A DNA stretch of 64,000 bases from Comamonadaceae bacterium UBA4962 (GTDB lineage: Bacteria > Pseudomonadota > Gammaproteobacteria > Burkholderiales > Burkholderiaceae_C): contig DHAE01000023.1 of NCBI GenBank assembly GCA_002397315.1, positions 78,770 through 142,769 of the forward strand, given 5' to 3'. Under the pieces are notes generated by a model. It did not search any database. It saw nothing but the letters and a program-made list of their open reading frames with translations, and was not told the DNA's origin. How positions within the stretch are numbered: the stretch's first letter is position 1; each line of letters opens with the position of its first letter. The position numbers and the translations under genes are program-made. Positions 1 through 9,671 of the stretch are shown piece by piece.

Positions 1-34
1 GGCAACGACGCCAGAAGGGTCGTGTTAGCCGCTC
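1..34. repeat. Partial copy of the 112-bp dispersed inverted-repeat element
   Basis: The first 34 bases match the right end of the element found complete at 18590-18701 and 56315-56426, including the terminal arm GGGTCGTGTTAGCCGCTC at 17-34. The rest of this copy would lie left of the window. It sits directly before a broken RHS fragment. Confidence 0.8.
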
Positions 35-64
35 TAATAACCACGCCAATACCTCTTTCCGCAC

Positions 65-460
65 GTGAGCCGCACGCCCTTCGACGCCAACGGCCACCCC
101 GAGGCGGCCGTGGACGCGCTGGGCCGAGAGACGCGCACCGTGTTCGACCGCCGCGGCAACCTGACGCTGCACCTGGATGCCGCGGGGCACGCCACCCGCA
201 TCGACTACGGCACCGAGGGCGGCGCAAAGGACCGCCCCGTGCGCGTTACCGATGCCCTGGGCCACACATGGACCCATGCATACGATGCGCGCGGCAACCG
301 CATCCGCTCCACCGATCCCCTGGGCCGCAGCACCGCCACCGAGTACGACGCCCGGGGCCTGCCGATCGCCCTCACCGATGCCGCCGGCCGCACCCGTCGG
401 CTGCAGTGGGATGCGTCAGCACAGCTCATCGCCTATACCGCCAAACAGACAGTCTGGAAA
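65..460 (+). pseudogene. RHS/YD-repeat protein fragment
   Basis: The reading frame encodes several degenerate YD repeats (for example YDARGNRIRSTDPLGRST and EYDARGLPIALTDAAGR), the beta-spiral repeat of RHS and RHS-type polymorphic toxins. Only about 130 residues remain against more than 1000 in a complete protein. The frame is closed by a TAA at 38-40, and the repeat pattern ends near 447-460, after which the frame runs on as non-homologous residues and ends inside the opposite-strand haemoglobin gene. There is no signal peptide, core-closing domain or toxin tip. It looks like a relic left by deletion or recombination next to the dispersed repeat. The exact edges of homology are judged by eye. 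Confidence 0.75.
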
Positions 461-470
461 AAAGTGCCCC

Positions 471-1028
471 TCACCCACCCCGATTCCTCATCCAATCCGC
501 CGTCCCCATGAAACTGTCCCGCAGCCTCATCCGCAGCGTTTCGGGCACGCCAGTCTCTCCCATCGCCTGGTCCATGCACGCCACCCACTGGTCGCGCTCC
601 TTGATGCCGATGGAAAACGGCATGTGCCGCATGCGCAGGCGCGGGTGGCCGAAGCGGTCGATGTAGTGGTCCGGTCCGCCGAGCCAGCCGCAGAGGAACC
701 AGAAGAGCTTGTCGCGCGCGTCGGTCAGGGTGGTGCCGTGGGCGGCGCGCAGTTCGCGATAAGCGGGCTCCAGGTCCATCAGGTCGTAGAAACGGTCCAC
801 GAGGGTGCGCACGGCGGGCTCGCCGCCCATCCAGTCGAAAGGCTTGGCTGCGGCTTGTGGTTGCTGCTCGGGCTGCGATTGCTCCTGTGGTTGCGCAGCA
901 GCCTCGGCAGGCGCAGGTGCCGGAGTCGATGCTGCGGAAGGGGCCGCAGCGGGAGCGGTAGCGGAGGCAGAAACGGAAACAGAAACAGAGGCCGGGTCTC
1001 GGGAAGAAGAAGGATCGATCGTCGTCAT
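471..1028 (-). CDS. Group II truncated haemoglobin with low-complexity N-terminus
   Basis: A 185-residue protein whose last ~125 residues form a 2-on-2 globin of group II. Visible family marks are the helix-B region RFYDLMD, the segment LFWFLCGWLGGP, the proximal histidine in LRMRHMPF and the tryptophan of DQWVACMD. Such globins bind haem and oxygen, NO or peroxide in the cytoplasm. The first ~60 residues are Ser/Val/Ala/Pro/Gln-rich and probably disordered, which is unusual because family members are normally 120-140 residues long. I chose the ATG at 1028 because the upstream extension is not globin-like. It follows the FtsX-type permease on the same strand, and its end abuts the RHS relic. 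Confidence 0.88.
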   Translation of the reverse strand: MTTIDPSSSRDPASVSVSVSASATAPAAAPSAASTPAPAPAEAAAQPQEQSQPEQQPQAAAKPFDWMGGEPAVRTLVDRFYDLMDLEPAYRELRAAHGTTLTDARDKLFWFLCGWLGGPDHYIDRFGHPRLRMRHMPFSIGIKERDQWVACMDQAMGETGVPETLRMRLRDSFMGTADWMRNRGG

Positions 1029-1123
1029 CCGCAGACTATGGCACGCTTCGCCGAATCCTCCAGCAGCCCCGGGCACTCATCTGGCCAGCCCGGGCCCTGC
1101 CCTCCTTCTTCTCATTCAATCAC

Positions 1124-3649
1124 TCACTCCGCCGCCCGCCGCAACGTCTCCACCACCGGCCGCCGCAGCACTTCGCGCAGCCCCCACCACCCGGCGGCCA
1201 GGGCGAGCAGCGCACCGGCCAGGGCGCCGGCCAGGGGCACCCAGGGGGAGGCGGTCCACTGGAAGTCGAACACGTAGCGCGCCAGGGCCCAGCCCACGGC
1301 GACGGCCACGGCGCTGGCCAGGAAGCCGGCGAGCAGGCCGATGCCGGCGAGTTCGGCGCGCTGCACCTGGCGCAGCAGGCTGGCGCGGGCGCCGACGGCG
1401 CGCATGATGGCGAATTCGCGGGCGCGCTCTTCGCGGGTGGCGGTGACGGCCGCGAACAGCACGACGAGACCGGCGGCGAGCGTGAACCCGAACAGGAACT
1501 CGACGGCCCGCACCACCTGCCCGAGCACGCGCTGCACCTGGGCCAGGGTGGCGCCCATGTCCACGTTGGTGATGTTGGGGAAGGCCTGCACCAAACGGTT
1601 GTCGAAGCCGGGCGTGGCGGGCGCGCGGTAGGCTGCCAGATACGTCACCGGCAGCTCGGGCGGCATGCGGTCGGTGGTGTACATCACGAAGAAGTTGGCG
1701 CGTAGGGAGCTCCAGTCCACCTTGCGCAGGCTGGTGACGCGCGCCTCGCTCGGCACGCCGGCGATGTCGAAGCGCAGGGTGTCGCCGAGCTTCAGGCCCA
1801 GGGTTTCGGCGATGCCGTCCTCCACGCTGATCTCGCCGGCGGCGCCGTCCGTCCAGCGGCCGGCCACGACGGTGTTGTGGTCCGGCGCCCTGGCCGCGTT
1901 GGAGAGGTTGAATTCGCGGTCCACGAGGCGTTTGGCGCGGTCATCGGTGTAGTCCTGCGGGCCCACTTCGCGGCCGTTGATGGCGACGAGGCGGCCGCGG
2001 ATCATGGGGAACCAGTCGTAGCGGCGCACGCCCGCGTCGCGCAGCGCGGCCTGGAAGGAGTCGGCCTGGTCGGGCATGACGTTGATGACGAAGCGGTCCG
2101 GCGCGTCGGCCGGGGTGGCGCGCTGCCAGCTGTCGATGAGGTCGGTGCGCAGCAGCACGAGCAGCACCAGGGCCAGCAGGCCCACGGCCAGGCTGCTGAC
2201 CTGCACGACGGCGTAGATGGGCCGGGCGGCGATCTGGCGCGTGGCGAGCACCAGCCAGCGCGGGGCCGTGGCCTCGTTGACGCTGGCGCGCAGCAGCTTG
2301 ACGGCCATCCAGGCCAGCAGCGCGAACAGCACCACCGCGCCCGCGAAACCGCCCACGGCGATGAGGCCGAGTTGGCGGTCGCTGCTCACGGCCAGCAGCA
2401 GCGCGGCGAAGCCGGCCACGCCGACGCCGAGCACGGCGAGCGATGCGGGCTTGAGCGCGCCCAGGTCGCGCCGGATGACGCGCAGCGGCGGCACGCGGGC
2501 GAGCTGCAGCACGGGCGGCAGGCCGAAGGCGAACAGCAGCGTGAGCCCCATGCCGAAGCCGAAGGCCACGGGCCAGAGGCTGGGCGCGGGCAGGGTGGCC
2601 TCGACGAGGCCGGCGAGCAGCAGCACGAAGACATGGTGCACCGCATAGCCCAGCGCCACGCCCACGGCGCTCGCGAACAGGCCCACCAGCGCGAACTCCA
2701 CCACGTAGCCGCCCGCGATGCCGCGCTGGCTCTGCCCGAGCACGCGCAGCAGCGCGGCGGCATCCAGGTGGTCGCTGGCGAAGCCGCGCGCGGCCAGGGC
2801 CACGGCCACGGCGGAGAGCAAGGCGGCGAGCAGGGCCACGAGGCTCAGGAACTTGCGGGCGCGGTCGAGCGTCTGGCGCATTTCCGGGCGGCCGCTGTCG
2901 AGCGATTCCACGCGCACGCCGTGCACGGACGGGTCCTGCGCGGCCTGGGTGGCCCAGGCGGCGTATTGCTGCACGGCGGCCGGTGTGTCGCCGGCCACGG
3001 CGAAGCGGTAGGTGAGGCGGCTGGCGGGCTGCACGAGGCCGGTGGCGGGCAGGTCGGCGGCGTTGAGCAGGGCGCGCGGCGCGAAGCTCATGAAGCCGGC
3101 GCCGCGGTCGGGCTCGACGGTGATGGTGCGGGCGATGCGCAGGCGGCCGTCGCCGAGCAGCAGCGGGTCGCCCAGTTTCAAACCCAGGGCTTCGAGCAGG
3201 GCCGGGTCCACCCAGACTTCGCCGGGCGCAGGGATGTCGCGCGTGGCCGACCCGGGCGCGCCGGGTGCGTCGGAAGTCTGCAGGCTGCCGCGCAGGGGGT
3301 AGCCGGGCTCCACGCTCTTGAGCGCGACGAGGCGGCTCGCCCCGCCCTGCTCGTCGCTCGCGCGGCCCATGGTGGGGAAGCTGAGCGTGGTCACGCCCTT
3401 GAGGCCCAGCGAGCGTGCCTCGTCGATGAAGCTGCGGGGCGTGGGCTGGTCGCTCGCGATGACCACGTCGCCGCCGAGCAACTGCAGCGCGTCGCGCTCC
3501 AGGCCGCCCTGCAGCCGGTCGGAGAAGAAGCCCACGGACGTGAGGGCAGCCACGGCCAGCGCCACGGCGACGGTGAGCAGGCGCAGGCCGCCCGCGCGCA
3601 GATCGCGCCGCAGCATGCGCCAGCCGAGCAGGAAGAAGGACGGGATCAT
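1124..3649 (-). CDS. FtsX-type ABC transporter permease (YbbP-like)
   Basis: An 841-residue membrane protein with the duplicated FtsX/MacB permease plan: an N-terminal anchor near residues 20-40, a large extracytoplasmic domain, and groups of hydrophobic helices near 265-420 and at the C-terminus, ending in a helix pair typical of FtsX. Relatives such as YbbP work with a YbbA-type ATPase in export or lipid-linked processes, but no ATPase gene lies on either side here. The ATG at 3649 is preferred; a GTG at 3658 would add three residues. A haemoglobin gene follows 95 bases downstream. The substrate is unknown. Confidence 0.85.
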   Translation of the reverse strand: MIPSFFLLGWRMLRRDLRAGGLRLLTVAVALAVAALTSVGFFSDRLQGGLERDALQLLGGDVVIASDQPTPRSFIDEARSLGLKGVTTLSFPTMGRASDEQGGASRLVALKSVEPGYPLRGSLQTSDAPGAPGSATRDIPAPGEVWVDPALLEALGLKLGDPLLLGDGRLRIARTITVEPDRGAGFMSFAPRALLNAADLPATGLVQPASRLTYRFAVAGDTPAAVQQYAAWATQAAQDPSVHGVRVESLDSGRPEMRQTLDRARKFLSLVALLAALLSAVAVALAARGFASDHLDAAALLRVLGQSQRGIAGGYVVEFALVGLFASAVGVALGYAVHHVFVLLLAGLVEATLPAPSLWPVAFGFGMGLTLLFAFGLPPVLQLARVPPLRVIRRDLGALKPASLAVLGVGVAGFAALLLAVSSDRQLGLIAVGGFAGAVVLFALLAWMAVKLLRASVNEATAPRWLVLATRQIAARPIYAVVQVSSLAVGLLALVLLVLLRTDLIDSWQRATPADAPDRFVINVMPDQADSFQAALRDAGVRRYDWFPMIRGRLVAINGREVGPQDYTDDRAKRLVDREFNLSNAARAPDHNTVVAGRWTDGAAGEISVEDGIAETLGLKLGDTLRFDIAGVPSEARVTSLRKVDWSSLRANFFVMYTTDRMPPELPVTYLAAYRAPATPGFDNRLVQAFPNITNVDMGATLAQVQRVLGQVVRAVEFLFGFTLAAGLVVLFAAVTATREERAREFAIMRAVGARASLLRQVQRAELAGIGLLAGFLASAVAVAVGWALARYVFDFQWTASPWVPLAGALAGALLALAAGWWGLREVLRRPVVETLRRAAE

Positions 3650-3720
3650 GGGCGGCACGATAGCGCAAATGGTGCGGCCCTCTGCCGCGACGGGGCACCC
3701 GGCGGGCTAGCGCCCCTGGC

Positions 3721-4119
3721 TCAGGCCCCGCCGATGCCGACCGTGACGCGGCCGGTGCCCGCGCACTCGGTGCAGGGGGCCCCGTCGAGGCGGCCGGTCC
3801 CGCCGCAGGCGGGGCAGAGGTTCTCCCCCGTACCCGGGGTGCCGGGCGCTGCCTCGTCGCCGGGTGCCAGCGGTGGAGCGGCCGGGCGGGGTGCGCTGCC
3901 GCCGCCCTGCCCCGCCGGCTGGTCCGACGCGCCCGGCCGCGGCGCGGGCGCTCCGGTGCCGGGGTCGTCGTTGTCGAAGGCGGCGCCAGGGTCTTCCTCG
4001 CCCGCGACGGAGATGCCGAAGGAGAGCGGATCGCGCGGCTGGCCGCCCGGGGGCTGGGGCGATGCGGGGGAGGCGGTGGAGGTCTTGGAAGCAGAAGGAC
4101 CGGAAGAATCGGAAGCCAT
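3721..4119 (-). CDS. Small protein with DnaJ-type zinc-finger repeats
   Basis: A 132-residue protein. The first ~95 residues are Pro/Gly/Ser-rich and probably disordered. The C-terminus holds two CxxCxGxG units (CPACGGTGR and CTECAGTGRV), the half-site used by the DnaJ cysteine-rich domain to hold one zinc. There is no J domain, so it is not a DnaJ co-chaperone in the full sense. The start at 4119 is supported by AAAGGG a few bases upstream and by the low-quality sequence before it. Function is unknown; zinc binding or a redox/chaperone accessory role is inference. Confidence 0.7.
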   Translation of the reverse strand: MASDSSGPSASKTSTASPASPQPPGGQPRDPLSFGISVAGEEDPGAAFDNDDPGTGAPAPRPGASDQPAGQGGGSAPRPAAPPLAPGDEAAPGTPGTGENLCPACGGTGRLDGAPCTECAGTGRVTVGIGGA

Positions 4120-4377
4120 GGGGAGCCCTTTTTGAAAACAGTGCCGAAAGGCCGTGGGAATGCGGCGACGGTGGCGGGCGGACTGCGGGGGTCTGGCAGC
4201 CGGCTGCCGCTGAGAGAAAGGCCGGGAGCGCGGGCCGCTGCACGTCGCAGCACCGGCCTGATCGCCTCTGTTTTTCGGGGCAATCCGCATTCCCAGGCGA
4301 TGACGGTGCAGGGCACAGCCAGGGAAGGCGTCGGCTGCGAGGGCTCCTATTGACGAGGCGCGCGAACGCTCGTCGAA
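4120..4377. other. 258-bp gap between fdhD and the zinc-finger gene
   Basis: No convincing gene. On the minus strand it begins just after the fdhD stop with a weak GACGAG/CTCGTC stem and ends with the ribosome-binding site of the small zinc-finger gene. Short frames on both strands lack family resemblance. I see no strong terminator or promoter. Confidence 0.5.
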
Positions 4378-5610
4378 TCAGCCGCCCGCCGACCCGGTCG
4401 TATAGCGCACGGCGCGCGGCGGCCGGCACAGGCCCCAGAGCGCGATGCCCGCCTCGGCCGCGAGATCCACGGCCAGCGAGGTGGGCGCGGACACGGTCGC
4501 CAGCAGGGGAATGTCCAGGCGCGCGCATTTGCGCACGAGTTCGTAGCTCGCGCGGCTGGACATGACGACGAAACCGTCCGCACCCGAGCGGCCCTGCAGC
4601 GCGAGGCGGCCGATGAGCTTGTCGAGCGCGTTGTGGCGGCCGACGTCTTCGAGCAGGTCGGTGAGCTCGCCCTCCGGCGTGGCCCAGGCGGCCGCATGCA
4701 GCGCCCCGGCGGCGGCGTTCATCACCTGCAGCGCCGGCATGGCGGAGACCGCGCGCAGCACCGTGGAGGCCGGCAGCTCGGTGGCCCAGGGCCGCGCAGT
4801 GACCCGTTCGGGCACGAGGTCGAGCGCCTGCAGGCTGTCGATGCCGCACAGGCCGCAGCCCGTGCGCCCTGCCAGCGCGCGGCGCCGTTCCTTGAGGCGG
4901 GCGAAGCAGCGCGGCGCGATGTCCAGGTGCACTTCGCAGGCCGTGCCGCCACCACCGCCGCCGCCCTGCGGCGCACTGCGCGCGAACACCTCGATGCCGC
5001 GGCAGTCGGCGGGCGTGTCGATCAGACCTTCGCTGAGCGCGAAGCCGAGGGCGAACGCCTCCAGGTCGGACGGCGTGGCCATCATGACGGCGTGCGATAG
5101 GCCGTTGAAGACCAGGGCCACGGGCACTTCCGAGGCCACGGCGTCGTCCTGCCAGGGGGAAGGCTCCGCGTCAGGATTCGTGCCGTGGCGCTGCACCCTG
5201 CGCGCCACCACGGGCTCCGGCCAGGGTGCGGAGGACGGATCTCCCTCCACGCCTTCATCCCGGTTTTCGCGCTGCTCCCGGTCACCAGCAACGTCGACCA
5301 AGCCCGGCAAGGCGCACGCGGATGCGGATGCGGATGCAAAGGCAGAGGTCTGCCGTTCTGCCACCTGGGCACGCCCGGCATCGGTGAGGCGCGCCATCCA
5401 TCGGTCGCCCTCCTGCGCCACGCGCACCCACCCCGGCCCCGGCCGGCCGCCCAGCACCGCATCGCCGAGCAGGGTCAAGCGGCGCATGACGGCGCTGCCG
5501 GGCAGGTCGAGGTGCTTGGCGAGGCGCGGCAGCGACACGCCCTGCGGCGCATCGAGTTCGGCGAGGGCCGAGAGCAGTGCGGCGGTGAAGTCGTCGTCCG
5601 GAGCGGTCAA
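4378..5610 (-). CDS. fdhD: FdhD sulfurtransferase with an extra N-terminal winged-helix-like domain
   Basis: The last ~275 residues are FdhD, which moves sulfur from IscS to the molybdenum cofactor so that formate dehydrogenases become active. Seen are the opening EVPVALVFNGLSHAVMMATP, the essential cysteine pair in RTGCGLCG, and MSSRASYELVRKCA near the end. Ahead of it, in one uninterrupted frame, lie ~85 residues resembling a winged helix (SLPRLAKHLDLPGSAVMRRL) and a polar linker encoded partly by three GGATGC units at 5320-5337. FdhD alone is about 280 residues. I chose the TTG at 5610, seven bases after the oxidoreductase stop; an ATG at 5679 overlapping that gene is the alternative. Translational coupling with the oxidoreductase is likely. 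Confidence 0.88.
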   Translation of the reverse strand: MTAPDDDFTAALLSALAELDAPQGVSLPRLAKHLDLPGSAVMRRLTLLGDAVLGGRPGPGWVRVAQEGDRWMARLTDAGRAQVAERQTSAFASASASACALPGLVDVAGDREQRENRDEGVEGDPSSAPWPEPVVARRVQRHGTNPDAEPSPWQDDAVASEVPVALVFNGLSHAVMMATPSDLEAFALGFALSEGLIDTPADCRGIEVFARSAPQGGGGGGGTACEVHLDIAPRCFARLKERRRALAGRTGCGLCGIDSLQALDLVPERVTARPWATELPASTVLRAVSAMPALQVMNAAAGALHAAAWATPEGELTDLLEDVGRHNALDKLIGRLALQGRSGADGFVVMSSRASYELVRKCARLDIPLLATVSAPTSLAVDLAAEAGIALWGLCRPPRAVRYTTGSAGG

Positions 5611-5617
5611 GGCAGGC

Positions 5618-7984
<2,367 letters not shown>

Positions 7985-8137
7985 CACGTTCTCCCTTCAA
8001 GAAATCATGGCGGATGGGGAAGCACCCGCCCCTGCAGCGCGCCAGGCCGCAGGGCCCCCAAGGCTACGCGCTTGCCGCAGCCCTTGCGGGCGGCGGGTCT
8101 TGGCCGGCGGTCGCGCATGGCAGGACGCTTTCGCCGA

Positions 8138-9658
8138 TCAGGACGCGGTCTTGAACTTCGCGGCCGCGTCGGCCAGGCCCGCGGCCTGTTCGCGCATGCG
8201 CAGCGCCGCGGCGGCGGCCTGCTCCACCAGCGCCGCATTCTGCTGCGTCATCTGGTCGATGCGGTCCACGCTCTGGTGCACGCCCTCGATGCCGGTGCTC
8301 TGCTCCTCGCTCGCCGCGGCGATGCCTTCGACGAGGCGGGTGACCTCGTCGATGGATACGGCGACGCCCTGCATCGATGCCCGCGCCGCATCCGCCAGGC
8401 CGCTGCCCGCGTCCGCGCGCTCCACCGACGCGGCGATGAGCGTGCGGATCTCGCGGGCCGCGTCCGACGAGCGCTGCGCGAGCGCCCGCACCTCCGCGGC
8501 CACCACGGCGAAGCCCCGGCCCTGCTCGCCCGCGCGCGCGGCCTCCACGGCCGCGTTGAGCGCGAGGATGTTGGTCTGGAAGGCGATGCCGTCGATGATG
8601 CCGATGATGTCGTGGATGCGGTGGGCATCGCCCCGCATGTCGGCCATGGTGGACACCACGCGCTCCACTGCCTCGCTGCCCTGGACCGACGCGCGCGACA
8701 CCTGGTGCATGAGGCCGTCGACCTGGCGCGCGTGCCCTGCGGTCTGCACCACCGTGGCGGTGATCCGCTCCAGCGTGGAAGCGGCTTCGTTCACCTCGCC
8801 GGCCTGCCCTTCGGTGCGGGCGGCCAGATCGCCATTGCCGTCGGCGATCTCGCGCGTGGCGGTGCGCAGCCCCTCGGCGCCCTGCCGCACCTGTCCGACC
8901 AGGCCCGCCAGGCCGACGCCGATGCCGTTGATCGCCTGCAGCATCCGGCCCACTTCGTCGCGGCGGCCGACGTGGAGCTGCGTGGTGAGGTCGCCCGCGG
9001 CGATGCGCTGCGCCGCGGCGCAGCCCTCGGCCACGGGGCCGGTGATGCCGCGGCGCGCCAGCCCGTAGACCAGCGCCGCGACCAGCAGCGGCAGCGCCAC
9101 CGACACAGCGAGCCATGCGGGCGGCAGGGGCGGCAGCAGCAGCCACGCCAGGGCACCCACCGCGTACTGGGCCGCGACCACGCACAGGGCCAGCCGCGCT
9201 GCCGAGCCCAGGGACGGCATGCCGCTCACGTCCAGCCCCACGTAGAGCACGCCCACGACCTGGCCCGCGGCATCGCGCACCGGGTCGTAGCGGGTCATGT
9301 TCTGGCGCCCGAACACGGAGGCGTACCCCACGTAGGGGCGCCCGGCCACGAGCACGCGATAGGCGGGGTGCGAGCGGTCCAGCAGCGTGCCGACGGCGCG
9401 CTCGCCGTCCTGCTTGCGCACCGAGGTGGCGATGCGCACGAAGTCGTCGCCCTGGCGCGCGAACACGGTGGCCCGCACGCCGGTCTCTTCGGTGAAGCGG
9501 TCGATGGCTTCGACGTCGCCGTTCAGCACCCGGCCACCGCAGCGCAGCACGGGCGCCTCGCCCGCGGACGCGGGCTGCAACTCGAACGCGCCGGAAAAGC
9601 CGGATGCGAAGCGCCGTGCCGCTGCGCCGATCCGCCGGGTCAGGGCTCCGGGCAGCAT
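8138..9658 (-). CDS. Methyl-accepting chemotaxis protein with N-terminal Cache domain
   Basis: A 506-residue chemoreceptor. Residues ~20-144 form a Cache_3/Cache_2-like sensor ending in AGQVVGVLYVGLDV. Two hydrophobic helices follow (~154-175 and ~180-201), then a HAMP-like segment and the conserved signalling hairpin (IIDGIAFQTNILALNAAVEA). There is no hydrophobic helix before the Cache domain, so the sensor would be predicted to stay in the cytoplasm, unlike classical receptors. The gene starts 13 bases after the OFA transporter stop and is probably co-transcribed with it, which makes a carboxylate such as formate or oxalate a reasonable candidate signal. The ligand is inference. Confidence 0.9.
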   Translation of the reverse strand: MLPGALTRRIGAAARRFASGFSGAFELQPASAGEAPVLRCGGRVLNGDVEAIDRFTEETGVRATVFARQGDDFVRIATSVRKQDGERAVGTLLDRSHPAYRVLVAGRPYVGYASVFGRQNMTRYDPVRDAAGQVVGVLYVGLDVSGMPSLGSAARLALCVVAAQYAVGALAWLLLPPLPPAWLAVSVALPLLVAALVYGLARRGITGPVAEGCAAAQRIAAGDLTTQLHVGRRDEVGRMLQAINGIGVGLAGLVGQVRQGAEGLRTATREIADGNGDLAARTEGQAGEVNEAASTLERITATVVQTAGHARQVDGLMHQVSRASVQGSEAVERVVSTMADMRGDAHRIHDIIGIIDGIAFQTNILALNAAVEAARAGEQGRGFAVVAAEVRALAQRSSDAAREIRTLIAASVERADAGSGLADAARASMQGVAVSIDEVTRLVEGIAAASEEQSTGIEGVHQSVDRIDQMTQQNAALVEQAAAAALRMREQAAGLADAAAKFKTAS

Positions 9659-9671
9659 GCCTCGGCCCCGC

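Noticed and set aside
961..990. Short tandem repeat as a CRISPR or phase-variation tract
   Set aside because: The repeated hexamers only encode the Ser/Val/Ala-rich N-terminus of the haemoglobin, are few and impure, and would not shift frame.
1877..4135. Plus-strand frame of 752 codons opposite the permease
   Set aside because: Shadow of the FtsX-type permease; product is repetitive His/Gly/Glu/Ala without family features.
7985..8137. Possible molybdenum-cofactor riboswitch before the oxidoreductase gene
   Set aside because: The leader is GC-rich and can fold, but I could not match conserved positions of the Moco motif. A covariance-model search would decide.
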